Shown here one piece after another: positions 40,972 to 50,245 of a DNA stretch of 64,000 nt (its first letter is position 1; every line of letters starts with the position of its first letter). The notes beneath the pieces are model-generated. The model was not told the DNA's origin, did not search any database, and saw only the letters and a list, made by a program, of their open reading frames with translations. The position numbers and the translations under genes were made by a program. The DNA lies in contig JBGAOY010000005.1 of assembly GCA_044221555.1 (NCBI GenBank), forward strand, positions 1-64,000, given 5' to 3'. This DNA is from JAEUJM01 sp044221555 (lineage in GTDB: Bacteria; Actinomycetota; Acidimicrobiia; Acidimicrobiales; DATDAH01).

Positions 40972-43404
40972 GTGCAGACCTCGGACCGCCCCCAGGCGGC
41001 CACCGCCACCGCCCCGACCACCGCCCCGCCCGATCTGGACCTCCCGACCGACGACCGGCTCACGCCGAAGCCCCTTCCGCCACGGGTCGACCTCCCCGAG
41101 CCCCTCGGCTACCGGCTGAAGAACACGCTGCTGGGGCCGCCCCTCGACACCGACGACCTCATCCACGAGCGCCTCGGCAAGCCGACCGCGCTGGCGGTGT
41201 TCGCGTCCGACAACCTGTCGTCGTCGGCGTACGCAACCGAGGAGATCCTGCGGGTCCTCATCCCCGTGGTCGGCGTGGCCGCGTTCTCGCTGGTCGTCCC
41301 CCTCACCGGCGCGCTGCTCGGGGTGCTGGCCCTGCTGATCCTCTCGTACCGCCAGACGATCAAGGCCTATCCCAGCGCCGGCGGCGCGTACGTGGTGACC
41401 AAGGACAACTTCGGCATCGCCCTGGCCCAGGTGGCCGGCGTGGCCCTCCTGATCGGTTACGTGCTTACGGTGGCGGTCTCGGTGGCGGCGGGCGCCGCCG
41501 CCCTGGCCTCGGCCATCCCGTCGCTGGCCGACTACGTGGTGCCGATCGCCCTCGCCTTCATCCTGATCGTGTCCTTCGGCAACCTGCGGGGCGTCCGCGA
41601 GTCGGGGAAGCTGTTCGCCGCCCCGACCTACTTCTTCATGGTCAACATCGGGGTGCTGATCCTCGTCGGCCTGGTGAGGTTCCTCAGCGGCGACCTGACC
41701 CCGTCCGGCCCCGAGGAGGGCATGATCCCGAGCGGCGTCGGGGCGCCCGACGTGTTGTTCTACGGCGCCGGGATCTTCGTGATGCTGCGGGCGTTCGCCT
41801 CGGGCGGCGCCGCGGTCACCGGCGTCGAGGCCATCTCGAATGGGGTCCCCGCGTTCAAGGAGCCGGCCTGGCGCAACGCCCGCACCACCCTGCTCGTCAT
41901 GGGCACGGCCCTCGGCGCCATGTTCCTCGGCATCTCGCTGCTCGCGTCCAAGGTGCACGCCACCCCGTTCGAGGAGGGCACGCCCACCGTGCTCAGCCAG
42001 ATCGGCGAGGCGGTGTACGGCACCAGCGCCCTCGGCCACCTGCTGTACCTCTCCCTGCAGGCGGGCACCGTCCTCATCCTGGTCCTCGCCTCGAACACCA
42101 GCTACGCGGACTTCCCCCGGCTGGCCAGCTTCGCCGCCGGCGACGCCTTCCTGCCCCGCCAACTCACCAAGCGGGGCCACCGCCTGGTGTTCTCCAACGG
42201 CATCATCGCCCTGTCCGCCGTGTCGGTGGTGCTGGTCATCGCCACGGGCGCCAAGGTGGAGCGCCTGATCCCGCTCTACGCCATCGGCGTGTTCACCGGC
42301 TTCACGCTCTCGCAGGCGGGCATGGCCCGCCACCACCTGCGCCTCCGCGAGAAGGGCTGGCGGAGCGGGCTGGCCATCAACGGCGTGGGCGCCCTGGTGT
42401 CACTGCTCGTGGCCCTCATCACCGGGATCACCAAGTTCACCGAGGGCGCCTGGGTGGTGGTCACGGTGGTGCCGCTCGTCGTGCTGCTGCTGTTCCGGCT
42501 CAACCGTCAGTACATGGAGGAGGAGGCCGAGCTCGAGGAGGACGCCCACCGCGCCGCCGAGGCCGACATCCTGCGCCGCCACGTCGTCGTGGTCCTCGTC
42601 GACCGCCTCGACGTCGCCGCGGCCCGGGCCATCCAGTACGCCCGCACCCTCACGCCCGACGAGCTGCGGGCCGTGCACTTCGACCTCGACCCCGTCCGCA
42701 CCGCCCGCCTGGCCGAGCGCTGGCGCGCGCTCGGGCTCACCCGCCTCACCCTCGACATCATCGAATGCCAGGACCGCCGCGTGACGCGTGCCGCGGCCGA
42801 GGTGGCCGCCCAGGCGCTGGTGGACGGCGACACCGAGGTGAGCGTGCTGATCCCCCGGCGCGAGTACCGCCGCGGGTGGCACCGCCTCCTCCACGACCGC
42901 ACCTCGGACGAGATCGCCGCCACCCTGTCCTCGCTGCCCCACTGCAACGTCACCGTGGTGCCCTACCACCTGGGCCGCCGACGGGCCGAGACGCCCACGA
43001 TCCCCGCCCGGCCCTCGCGTCGGGCGCGCGGCGGGCCGTCGGCGGCGGCCGCCGCCACCGACGCGGCTGTCGACCGGATCATGGCCGCGCCCGCCCGGGT
43101 CGAGCCCGCCGCCGACGGCTCGGTCCCGATCGACGCGGTCCGCCACCGCCAGCACGTCCGCGTGAGCGGGAAGGTCACCGCCCTGCGGGTGCAACCCTGG
43201 GCCGGCGTGTCGACCCTCGAGTGCACGCTCTCCGACGCCACCGGCGCCATGACCGTCGTGTTCCTCGGCCGCCGCCACATCCCCGGCATCGAGACCGGCG
43301 TGCGCCTCTCGGTCACGGGGGTGGTGGGCGAGCACCACGGGCACGTCGCCATGCTGAACCCCGACTACCTGATCCACCCTCGAGCCACGAGCACCCATGC
43401 CTGA
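40972..43404 (+). CDS. KimA-like APC potassium transporter with C-terminal OB-fold (copy 1)
   Basis: 810 residues in three parts. An APC-type transporter (FASDNLSSSAYATEEILR onward, about 12 helices, ~65-500) resembles the potassium-proton symporter KimA. A USP-like cytosolic region follows (RRHVVVVLVDRLDVAAARAI, ~540-670). Last is a ~90-residue OB-fold-like domain (~718-805: VRHRQHVRVSGKVTALRVQP, TVVFLGRRHIPGIE, VVGEHHGHVAMLNPDY). Ordinary KimA lacks the last part. In other actinobacteria a separate OB-fold protein is encoded near the TrkA pair and an APC transporter; here it is fused. The start is GTG 40972, by alignment with copy 2 (both begin GTG-AAG/CAG-ACC). Upstream open frame is non-coding. 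No ribosome-binding site is seen. Confidence 0.88.
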   Translation: MQTSDRPQAATATAPTTAPPDLDLPTDDRLTPKPLPPRVDLPEPLGYRLKNTLLGPPLDTDDLIHERLGKPTALAVFASDNLSSSAYATEEILRVLIPVVGVAAFSLVVPLTGALLGVLALLILSYRQTIKAYPSAGGAYVVTKDNFGIALAQVAGVALLIGYVLTVAVSVAAGAAALASAIPSLADYVVPIALAFILIVSFGNLRGVRESGKLFAAPTYFFMVNIGVLILVGLVRFLSGDLTPSGPEEGMIPSGVGAPDVLFYGAGIFVMLRAFASGGAAVTGVEAISNGVPAFKEPAWRNARTTLLVMGTALGAMFLGISLLASKVHATPFEEGTPTVLSQIGEAVYGTSALGHLLYLSLQAGTVLILVLASNTSYADFPRLASFAAGDAFLPRQLTKRGHRLVFSNGIIALSAVSVVLVIATGAKVERLIPLYAIGVFTGFTLSQAGMARHHLRLREKGWRSGLAINGVGALVSLLVALITGITKFTEGAWVVVTVVPLVVLLLFRLNRQYMEEEAELEEDAHRAAEADILRRHVVVVLVDRLDVAAARAIQYARTLTPDELRAVHFDLDPVRTARLAERWRALGLTRLTLDIIECQDRRVTRAAAEVAAQALVDGDTEVSVLIPRREYRRGWHRLLHDRTSDEIAATLSSLPHCNVTVVPYHLGRRRAETPTIPARPSRRARGGPSAAAAATDAAVDRIMAAPARVEPAADGSVPIDAVRHRQHVRVSGKVTALRVQPWAGVSTLECTLSDATGAMTVVFLGRRHIPGIETGVRLSVTGVVGEHHGHVAMLNPDYLIHPRATSTHA

Positions 43405-43470
43405 CGTCCCCCGCGGGCCCGGTGGCCGGCGGAATTCCCACCGATCGTGCCGAAGTGGTCAACTGACGCC

Positions 43471-45819
43471 GTGAAGACCGAGGACGATCTCGAGACGGCG
43501 CTGACCGCCACCGATCCCCGCCTCGCGCCCAAGCGGATGGCCCCCAAGGTGGATCTGCCCGAGCCGTTGGGGTACCGGATCAAGAACCGCCTGCTCGGGC
43601 CGCCGCTGGCCACCGACCGGCTCGAGCACGAGCGCCTGGGTCGCCCCACCGCCCTGGCGGTGTTCGCGTCCGACAACCTGTCGTCCTCGGCCTACGCCAC
43701 CGAGGAGATCCTGCGGGTCCTCATCCCGGCCATCGGCGTGGCCGCGTTCTCGCTGGTGGTGCCGGTCACCGTGGCCATGTTGGTGGTGCTCGGCTTCCTG
43801 ATCCTGTCGTACCGCCAGACCATCAAGGCCTACCCCAGCGCCGGCGGGGCCTACATCGTCACCAAGGACAACTTCGGCGCGCTGCCGGCGCAGATCGCCG
43901 GGGTGTCGCTCCTCACCGACTACATCCTCACCGTGGCCGTGTCGGTCGCGGCCGGCAGCGCCGCCCTGGCGTCGGCCGTCCCCGCACTCGCCCCGTGGGT
44001 GGTGCCGATCTCGGTGTTCTTCATCCTGCTCATCGCCTTCGGCAACCTCAAGGGCGTCCGCGAGTCGGGCAAGGTCTTCGCGGTCCCCACCTACTTCTTC
44101 ATGCTCAACATGTTCCTGCTGCTGGGCATCGGGGGCTACCAGATCCTGTTCGGCGACCTGCCGGTCGAGCCCGGGGGCACCGAGGGCATGATCCACTCGG
44201 GCAACGCCGGCGACGGCATCTTCTACGGCGCGGCGCTGTTCGTGGTGCTGCACGCCTTCGCCTCCGGCGGCGCCGCGGTCACCGGTGTCGAGGCCATCTC
44301 CAACGGGGTGCCCGCCTTCCGGGAGCCCGCGGCCAAGAACGCCCGCTCGACCCTCGTCGTGATGGGCGCGGCGCTCGGGCTGATGTTCCTCGGCCTGTCG
44401 GTGCTGGCCTCCCACGTGCACGCGGTGCCCTTCGAGGAGGGCACGCCCACCGTCATCTCACAGGTCGGCAAGCTGGTCTACGGCGAGAGCCCCGTCGGGC
44501 ACCTGCTCTTCTACTCGCTGCAGGTCGGCACGATGTTGATCCTGGTGCTGGCGGCCAACACCGGGTTCGCCGACTTCCCGCGGTTGGCCAGCTTCGCCGC
44601 CGGCGACAGCTTCATGCCCCGCCAGCTCACCAAGCGCGGCCACCGCCTGGTGTTCTCGAACGGCATCATCGCCCTGTCCGCCGCCGCCATCGTCCTGGTG
44701 ATCGTCACCGGCGCCAAGGTCGACCGCCTGATCCCGCTCTACGCCATCGGCGTGTTCACCAGCTTCACCCTGTCGCAGGCGGGCATGGCCAAGCACCACG
44801 TCACCCACAAAGAGCCCAAGTGGCGGATGGGCCTGTTCATCAACGGCGTCGGCGCGGCCATGACCTTCGTGGTGGCCATCATCATCGCGGTCACCAAGTT
44901 CGCCCACGGCGCGTGGATCATCATCGCCCTCATCCCGATCCTCGTGGTGGTGCTGTTCCGGCTGAACCGCCAGTACACCCACGAGGCCGCCGAGCTGGCC
45001 ACCGACGCGCCCGCGGCGGCGGCGGCGCCGATCCTGCGCCGTCACGTGGTGCTCGTGCTGGTCGACACGCTCGACGTGGCGTCGGCCCGGGCCATCCAGT
45101 ACGCCCGGACGCTCACCCCCGACGAGCTGCGGGCGGTGCACCTCGACCTCGACCCGCTGGTCACCGAGGAGCTGGCGCGCTCGTGGCGCAACCTGGGCCT
45201 GTCCCGGCTCGCGCTCGAGATCGTGGAGTGCCAGGACCGCCGCGTCACCAAGGCCGCGGCCGAGATCGCCGCGCAGGAGCTGGCCGACGGCGACACCGAG
45301 GTCAGCGTGCTCATCCCCCGGCGGGAGTACAGCCGCTTCTGGCACCGGCTGCTCCACGACCGGACGTCGGACGAGATGGTGAAGACCCTGTCCACCCTGC
45401 CCCACTGCAACGTCACCGTCGTCCCGTACCACCTCGACCTCAAGCAGGTCGAGGTCCACCCGGCCAAGGCGCTGGCGGGGGCGATCACCGAGCCCCCGGC
45501 CGACGCGCCCGACGAGGTCGACCGGCCCGAGCCGGCCGACGGCGACGGTGCGGTCCCCATCGGGGCGATCGAGCACCGCCAGCGGGTGATGGTGTCGGGC
45601 CGCATCAAGTCGCTGCGGGTGCAGCCGTGGGCCGACGTCCCGGCGTTGGAGTGCACGCTCTCCGATCGCAGTGGCGGCATCGTGGTGGTGTTCCTCGGCC
45701 GTCGGGAGGTGGCGGGCATCAAGGTCGGTGTGCACCTCAAGGCCCAGGGTGTGGTGGGCGAGCACCACGGCCGGCTGGCCATGTTGAACCCCGCGTACGA
45801 GATCGTCCTCGACGACTGA
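43471..45819 (+). CDS. KimA-like APC potassium transporter with C-terminal OB-fold (copy 2)
   Basis: 782 residues with the same three parts as the previous gene: APC transporter core (~45-485), USP-like region (HVVLVLVDTLDVASARAI) and OB-fold (~695-782: IEHRQRVMVSGRIKSLRVQP, VVVFLGRREVAGIKVG). Long identical blocks with copy 1 (FASDNLSSSAYATEEILRVL, LILSYRQTIKAYPSAGGAY) show a tandem duplication. The copies differ most in the linker before the OB-fold. The start is taken as GTG 43471; GTG 43447 is an alternative. The gap of 66 bp from copy 1 contains the 16-bp element also found at 38381, so it may have its own promoter. Confidence 0.88.
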   Translation: MKTEDDLETALTATDPRLAPKRMAPKVDLPEPLGYRIKNRLLGPPLATDRLEHERLGRPTALAVFASDNLSSSAYATEEILRVLIPAIGVAAFSLVVPVTVAMLVVLGFLILSYRQTIKAYPSAGGAYIVTKDNFGALPAQIAGVSLLTDYILTVAVSVAAGSAALASAVPALAPWVVPISVFFILLIAFGNLKGVRESGKVFAVPTYFFMLNMFLLLGIGGYQILFGDLPVEPGGTEGMIHSGNAGDGIFYGAALFVVLHAFASGGAAVTGVEAISNGVPAFREPAAKNARSTLVVMGAALGLMFLGLSVLASHVHAVPFEEGTPTVISQVGKLVYGESPVGHLLFYSLQVGTMLILVLAANTGFADFPRLASFAAGDSFMPRQLTKRGHRLVFSNGIIALSAAAIVLVIVTGAKVDRLIPLYAIGVFTSFTLSQAGMAKHHVTHKEPKWRMGLFINGVGAAMTFVVAIIIAVTKFAHGAWIIIALIPILVVVLFRLNRQYTHEAAELATDAPAAAAAPILRRHVVLVLVDTLDVASARAIQYARTLTPDELRAVHLDLDPLVTEELARSWRNLGLSRLALEIVECQDRRVTKAAAEIAAQELADGDTEVSVLIPRREYSRFWHRLLHDRTSDEMVKTLSTLPHCNVTVVPYHLDLKQVEVHPAKALAGAITEPPADAPDEVDRPEPADGDGAVPIGAIEHRQRVMVSGRIKSLRVQPWADVPALECTLSDRSGGIVVVFLGRREVAGIKVGVHLKAQGVVGEHHGRLAMLNPAYEIVLDD

Positions 45820-45827
45820 CGGGGCGC

Positions 45828-45844
45828 CGTCGCGCCGCGCGACG
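45828..45844 (+). terminator. hairpin after the second potassium transporter
   Basis: CGTCGCG-CCG-CGCGACG, a perfect 7-bp stem with 3-nt loop, 8 bp after the stop codon. It separates the potassium genes from the ABC importer. Confidence 0.6.
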
Positions 45845-45907
45845 CGGGAACCCGTGCGCTGCGGAGCACTAGGGTCTCAACGACCAGTCGACGTCCGGGG
45901 GGATCCG

Positions 45908-47251
45908 ATGCGCAGCCGCAGCCGATTGCTGATCGTCACGACCGTGTTCCTGCTCGTTGCCGCGGCGTGCAGCAACTCGGACTCCGGCAGCTCGGACAAC
46001 GCCAGCGACAGCACCGAGCGGGCCGAGAACGTGGACAACGGCCAGGTCAGCGATGCCCAGGACGACGAGTTCGTGGCCGTCGACCAACCCGGCGTCACCG
46101 ACGACACCATCACCGTCAGCGGGGTGGCCTCCACCACCAACCCCCTCGGGGGCAAGTACGGCACGGTCTTCGACGGGGTGCAGGCCTACTTCGCCATGAT
46201 CAACGACGAAGGCGGCATCTACCAGCGCGAGCTGGTGTTGCCCGAGGACAACGAGCACGACGACCAGTTGGCCAACAACGAGCAGGAAGTCCAGCAGATC
46301 ATCACCCAGGACGACCCGTTCGCGGTGGTGGGGGTGGCCACGCTGCTGTTCTCGGGCGCCGAGCTGCTCACCGAGGAGAACATCCCCTCCTTCGGCTGGA
46401 ACATCAACGCCGAGTGGGCGAACTCGCCGAACCTGTTCGGCGAGAAGGGCTCGTTCATCGACTTCGCCAACCCGGGACCGCTCAGCCCGTTCCTCGCCCG
46501 CGAAGCAGGCGCGCACAAGATCGGCGTGCTCGCCTACAACGTGCCCCAGTCCTCCGACTGCCTCGAGGGCGTCGAGAACACCTTCGATCGCTACGGCGAG
46601 AGCGCCGACGCCGAGGTGGTGTTCAGCGACGCCAGCCTGGCCTTCGGCGTCACCGACCTGAGCGTGCAGGTGCAGCAGATGAAAGACGCCGGGGTCGACT
46701 TCGTGACGACGTGCATGGACAACAACGGCGTCACCACCCTGGCCCGGGAGATGCAGCGCCAGGGCCTCGACGCGCCGCAGTACCTGCCCAACGGCTACGA
46801 CTACGACTTGGTGGGCGAGTTCGGCGATCTGTTCGAGGGCTCCTACGTGGGCACCGAGTTCGTGCCGCTCGAGTTCGAGCCGCAGCCCCAGGGCATCCAG
46901 GACTACCTGGAGTGGATGGACGAGACCGGTGGCACCGTCGGCGAGATCTCCCTCGCCGGCTGGATCAGCGCCGCGCAGTTCGTCACCGGCCTGCGGGCCG
47001 CCGGACCCGACTTCACCCGGGCCAAGGTGATCGACGGGCTCAACCAGCTCACCGACGTCGACGCCGACGGCATCACCCCCGGCAACGACTGGACCATCGC
47101 CCACGACCAGGTCGACGCCGAGTCCTGCACGGCGGTCTCGAGGATCGAGGACAGCGAGTTCGTCCCGACCTTCACCGAGGACGACAAGCCGTTCATCTGC
47201 TTCGACACCGCCGCCGACGCCCTGCCCGACGAGCCCGATCACCGCAGCTGA
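45908..47251 (+). CDS. HAAT-family ABC transporter substrate-binding lipoprotein (importer 1)
   Basis: 447 residues. Lipoprotein signal with lipobox VAAACS (~15-20), an acidic Ser/Asp-rich linker, then a periplasmic-binding type I domain as in branched-chain amino acid and amide binding proteins (DDTITVSGVASTTNPLGGKY, AYFAMINDEGGIYQRELVL). It captures a solute for the permease encoded next. The ligand (amino acid, amide or acid) is not readable from sequence. ATG 45908 has GGGGGGAT just upstream; TAGGGT near 45870 may be the -10. First gene of a four-gene importer operon. Confidence 0.9.
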   Translation: MRSRSRLLIVTTVFLLVAAACSNSDSGSSDNASDSTERAENVDNGQVSDAQDDEFVAVDQPGVTDDTITVSGVASTTNPLGGKYGTVFDGVQAYFAMINDEGGIYQRELVLPEDNEHDDQLANNEQEVQQIITQDDPFAVVGVATLLFSGAELLTEENIPSFGWNINAEWANSPNLFGEKGSFIDFANPGPLSPFLAREAGAHKIGVLAYNVPQSSDCLEGVENTFDRYGESADAEVVFSDASLAFGVTDLSVQVQQMKDAGVDFVTTCMDNNGVTTLAREMQRQGLDAPQYLPNGYDYDLVGEFGDLFEGSYVGTEFVPLEFEPQPQGIQDYLEWMDETGGTVGEISLAGWISAAQFVTGLRAAGPDFTRAKVIDGLNQLTDVDADGITPGNDWTIAHDQVDAESCTAVSRIEDSEFVPTFTEDDKPFICFDTAADALPDEPDHRS

Positions 47252-47275
47252 ACGGAGCAGGGTCCACCCGCACCC

Positions 47276-49351
47276 ATGACCGAACTGCTCAGCTTCGTCA
47301 TCCGGGGCTTCCCCATCGGGTGCGTCTTCGCGCTGATGGCCGTGGGCCTGGTGCTCACCTACAAGACCTCCGGCGTGTTCAACCTGGCGTTCGGCGCCCA
47401 GGCGTTCGTGAGCGCCGCGGTCTACTACGAGACCCGGGCCAACCACGACTGGCCGATCGTTCCTGCCTTCCTGCTCGCGGTCGTGGTGCTCGGCCCCGCC
47501 ATCGGCTACGTCCTCGACCGGGCACTGTTCCGGCACCTCAGGACCGCGCCCCCGATCGCCCGGCTGGTCACCTCACTCGGCCTGTTGGTGGCGATCCCCC
47601 AGATGGTGCAGATCTGGTTCGGTAGCAGCCCGGCCTACAACCCCCCGGGCATCGCCCCCGACGCCGAGCGCATCTACCGCTTCGGTGACTACGCGCTCGA
47701 CGCCAACCAGGTGGCGACCATCGCCCTCACGGTGCTGGTGGTGGTGGCGCTGACGCTGCTGTTCCGCTTCACCGCCCTGGGCCTGCGCATGCGGGCGGTG
47801 GTCGAGAGCCCTCGCATGAGCGAGCTCAACGGGATCAACGCCGATCGGGTGGGCAGCGCAGCGTGGATGCTGTCGAGCGCCATGGCCGGAATGGCCGGCG
47901 TGCTGTTGGCGCCGCTGTTCGCCCAGGTCGAGTCCAACGGGTTCTTCACGCTGCTGGTGGCGGCGGTGGCCGCCGCCGCCTTCGGGGGCCTCACCAGCAT
48001 CCCGCTCACCTTCGCCGGCGGCATCGCCCTCGGCGTGCTGCAGCAGGTGCTGGCCGGCTACCTGCCCACCGGCAGCATCCTGGCCCAGGGACTCCGCCCG
48101 GCGCTGCCCTTCGTGGTCCTGTTCGTGCTCCTGCTGTTCTGGCCGCTGCTGCGCAACGCCGGGCACAGCACCGACCCCCTCGCCGGCGTCGACCCGCCAC
48201 CCCCGGCGCCCGCCGCGACCTTCCGGTCCGAGGGGATGACGATGCTCACCCGCGTGCTGGCGGTGGGCACGATCGTCGGCTTCGTCCTCGCCGCGCTGTT
48301 CTGGTTCGACGACTTCTGGCTGCTGTTGTTCACCAAGGGCCTCATCTTCGGGCTGATCTTCCTGTCCATCACGGTCATCACCGGCATGGGTGGTCAGATC
48401 TCGCTGGCCCAGGCCGCCTTCGCCGGGGTGGGGGCCTTCGCCACGGGCCAGTTGGTCGAAGGCCTCGGCCTCCCCGTCCTGCCGACGATGTTCCTCGGGG
48501 CGGTGGTGGCCGCGGCCGTCGGCGCGTTGCTGGCGCTGCCGGTGCTACGGCTGGAGGGCATCTACCTCACCCTGGCCACCATGGCCTTCGCGCTCATGTG
48601 GGAGAACGTGCTGGTGCCCCAGGACTGGGTGAGCGGCGGGCAGCTGGGGGTGAAGGTGCCCCGCCCCTTGATGGGCCCGGTCGACTTCGCCGACGACCGC
48701 GCCTTCCTGCTGCTGTGCATGGTGCTGCTGGCCCTCGTGAGCGGCGTGGTGATCCTGGTCCGGCGGGGCACGACCGGTCGCTACCTCGACGCGCTGCGGG
48801 GCAGCGAACTGGCCGCCACCTCGATCGGCATCGACCCCAAGCGGGCCCGGATCACCGCCTTCGCGCTGTCGGCCGGCATCGCCGGGCTCGGCGGCGGCCT
48901 ACTGGCGTCGCAGACCGGGCGCGCCTCCAGCACCGACTACGTGTTCTTCCTGGGCCTGTTCTGGGTGGTGATCGTGGTGACCCTGGGGTCGCGGTCGGTG
49001 CAGGCCGCCATCACCGCGGGCATCTCGTTCATGTTGGTGCCGGAGCTGCTCAGCCGCCTCGACATCACCTGGCTGCCATCGATCCTGAACCCCGCCGACA
49101 ACCCGGGGGCGATCTCGTCGATCCTGTTCGGCCTGGGGGCGCTCACCTACGCCAAGCACCCCGAGGGCATCCTCGAGCACCAGACCCGGTCGTCCATCGA
49201 GTTCACCAATCGCCAGGTGGCCGCGCTCCGACGCCGGCGGGGCCCGGGGCCCGACGAGGCGGCGCCCGACGACACCGAGGAGACCCTCGCACCCACTGGC
49301 GCGGCGCTGCCCGACGGCACCGCACCGGCCCCGTCGACGGGTGCGCCATGA
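47276..49351 (+). CDS. fused LivH-LivM ABC permease (importer 1)
   Basis: 691 residues joining two permeases that are usually separate: a LivH-like half (~1-300, GVFNLAFGAQAFVSAAVYY, AVVESPRMSELNGIN) and a LivM-like half (~325-630, SLAQAAFAGVGAFATGQLVEG, LRGSELAATSIGIDPKRARI). A Pro-rich linker (DPPPPAPAATF) connects them. A charged C-terminal tail of ~60 residues follows. A single chain would supply the whole transmembrane channel. ATG 47276; its stop overlaps the ATPase start (ATGA). Confidence 0.92.
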   Translation: MTELLSFVIRGFPIGCVFALMAVGLVLTYKTSGVFNLAFGAQAFVSAAVYYETRANHDWPIVPAFLLAVVVLGPAIGYVLDRALFRHLRTAPPIARLVTSLGLLVAIPQMVQIWFGSSPAYNPPGIAPDAERIYRFGDYALDANQVATIALTVLVVVALTLLFRFTALGLRMRAVVESPRMSELNGINADRVGSAAWMLSSAMAGMAGVLLAPLFAQVESNGFFTLLVAAVAAAAFGGLTSIPLTFAGGIALGVLQQVLAGYLPTGSILAQGLRPALPFVVLFVLLLFWPLLRNAGHSTDPLAGVDPPPPAPAATFRSEGMTMLTRVLAVGTIVGFVLAALFWFDDFWLLLFTKGLIFGLIFLSITVITGMGGQISLAQAAFAGVGAFATGQLVEGLGLPVLPTMFLGAVVAAAVGALLALPVLRLEGIYLTLATMAFALMWENVLVPQDWVSGGQLGVKVPRPLMGPVDFADDRAFLLLCMVLLALVSGVVILVRRGTTGRYLDALRGSELAATSIGIDPKRARITAFALSAGIAGLGGGLLASQTGRASSTDYVFFLGLFWVVIVVTLGSRSVQAAITAGISFMLVPELLSRLDITWLPSILNPADNPGAISSILFGLGALTYAKHPEGILEHQTRSSIEFTNRQVAALRRRRGPGPDEAAPDDTEETLAPTGAALPDGTAPAPSTGAP

Positions 49352-50148
49352 CGAGCCTCCCGCCGTCGGCGACAGCAGCAGTCGAGGAGGCCAGCCTGCT
49401 CGACGCCACCTCGGTGACCAAGCGGTTCTCGGGCCTCACCGCCCTCGACGCGGTGTCGCTGTCGGTCGGTCCGGGCGAGATCGTGGGCCTCATCGGGCCC
49501 AACGGTGCCGGCAAGACCACGCTGTTCAACTGCCTGTACGGCGTGATCACCCCCGACAGCGGGCGGGTGACGTTCGCTGGGCACGACATCGGCGCGCTGC
49601 CGGTGCACCGCCGGGCCCGGCTGGGGATCGGGCGCACGTTCCAGCGCATCGAGCTGTTCGTGGGGATGACGGTGCGCGACCACCTGCTCGTGGCCGAGCG
49701 GGCCCGGCGGGGCGACGGCGGCCTCGTGAAGGACCTGCTGAACCGCAGCCGCGCCACCGCCGAGGAGCAGGAGCGGGTGACCGCCACCCTCGACCTGCTG
49801 GGGCTCGGCGACGTGGCCGAGCGACCGATCGAGTCGCTGAGCCTGGGCCGCGGCCGCCTGGTCGAGCTGGGACGAGCGCTGATGATCGAGCCGCAACTGC
49901 TGCTGCTCGACGAGCCCTCGTCGGGTCTCGATCATCGCGAGACCGACGAGATGGCCGACGTGCTCGACACCGTGCGCTCCGATCGGGGCACCGCCATCCT
50001 GCTCGTCGAGCACGACGTGGCCATGGTGCGCCGCGTCACCCAACGCCTGTACGTGCTGGACTTCGGCCAGGTGCTGGCGGCCGGCCCCACCGCCAAGGTG
50101 ATCGCCGACCAGAAGGTGCGCCAGGCCTACCTGGGAGACACCGTCTGA
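49348..50148 (+). CDS. LivG-type ABC transporter ATPase (importer 1)
   Basis: 266 residues. Walker A GPNGAGKTT (~51-59), LivG signature block RRARLGIGRTFQRIELF, Walker B LLLLDEPSSGLD, H-loop VEHDVAM. The ABC signature is atypical (SLSLGRGRLVEL instead of LSxGQ), as is common in actinobacterial LivG. ATG 49348 overlaps the permease stop by 4 bp. It powers the fused permease together with the LivF-type partner at 50246. Confidence 0.92.
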   Translation: MTSLPPSATAAVEEASLLDATSVTKRFSGLTALDAVSLSVGPGEIVGLIGPNGAGKTTLFNCLYGVITPDSGRVTFAGHDIGALPVHRRARLGIGRTFQRIELFVGMTVRDHLLVAERARRGDGGLVKDLLNRSRATAEEQERVTATLDLLGLGDVAERPIESLSLGRGRLVELGRALMIEPQLLLLDEPSSGLDHRETDEMADVLDTVRSDRGTAILLVEHDVAMVRRVTQRLYVLDFGQVLAAGPTAKVIADQKVRQAYLGDTV

Positions 50149-50245
50149 TGCCGAGGCGCCGCCGGCCCGTCCCCCACCATCCCGTCGGAGGAACCAGCCC
50201 CCGTCCACGGGAGGTAGTCCCTCCAACGACCTTCAGCGGGCACCG

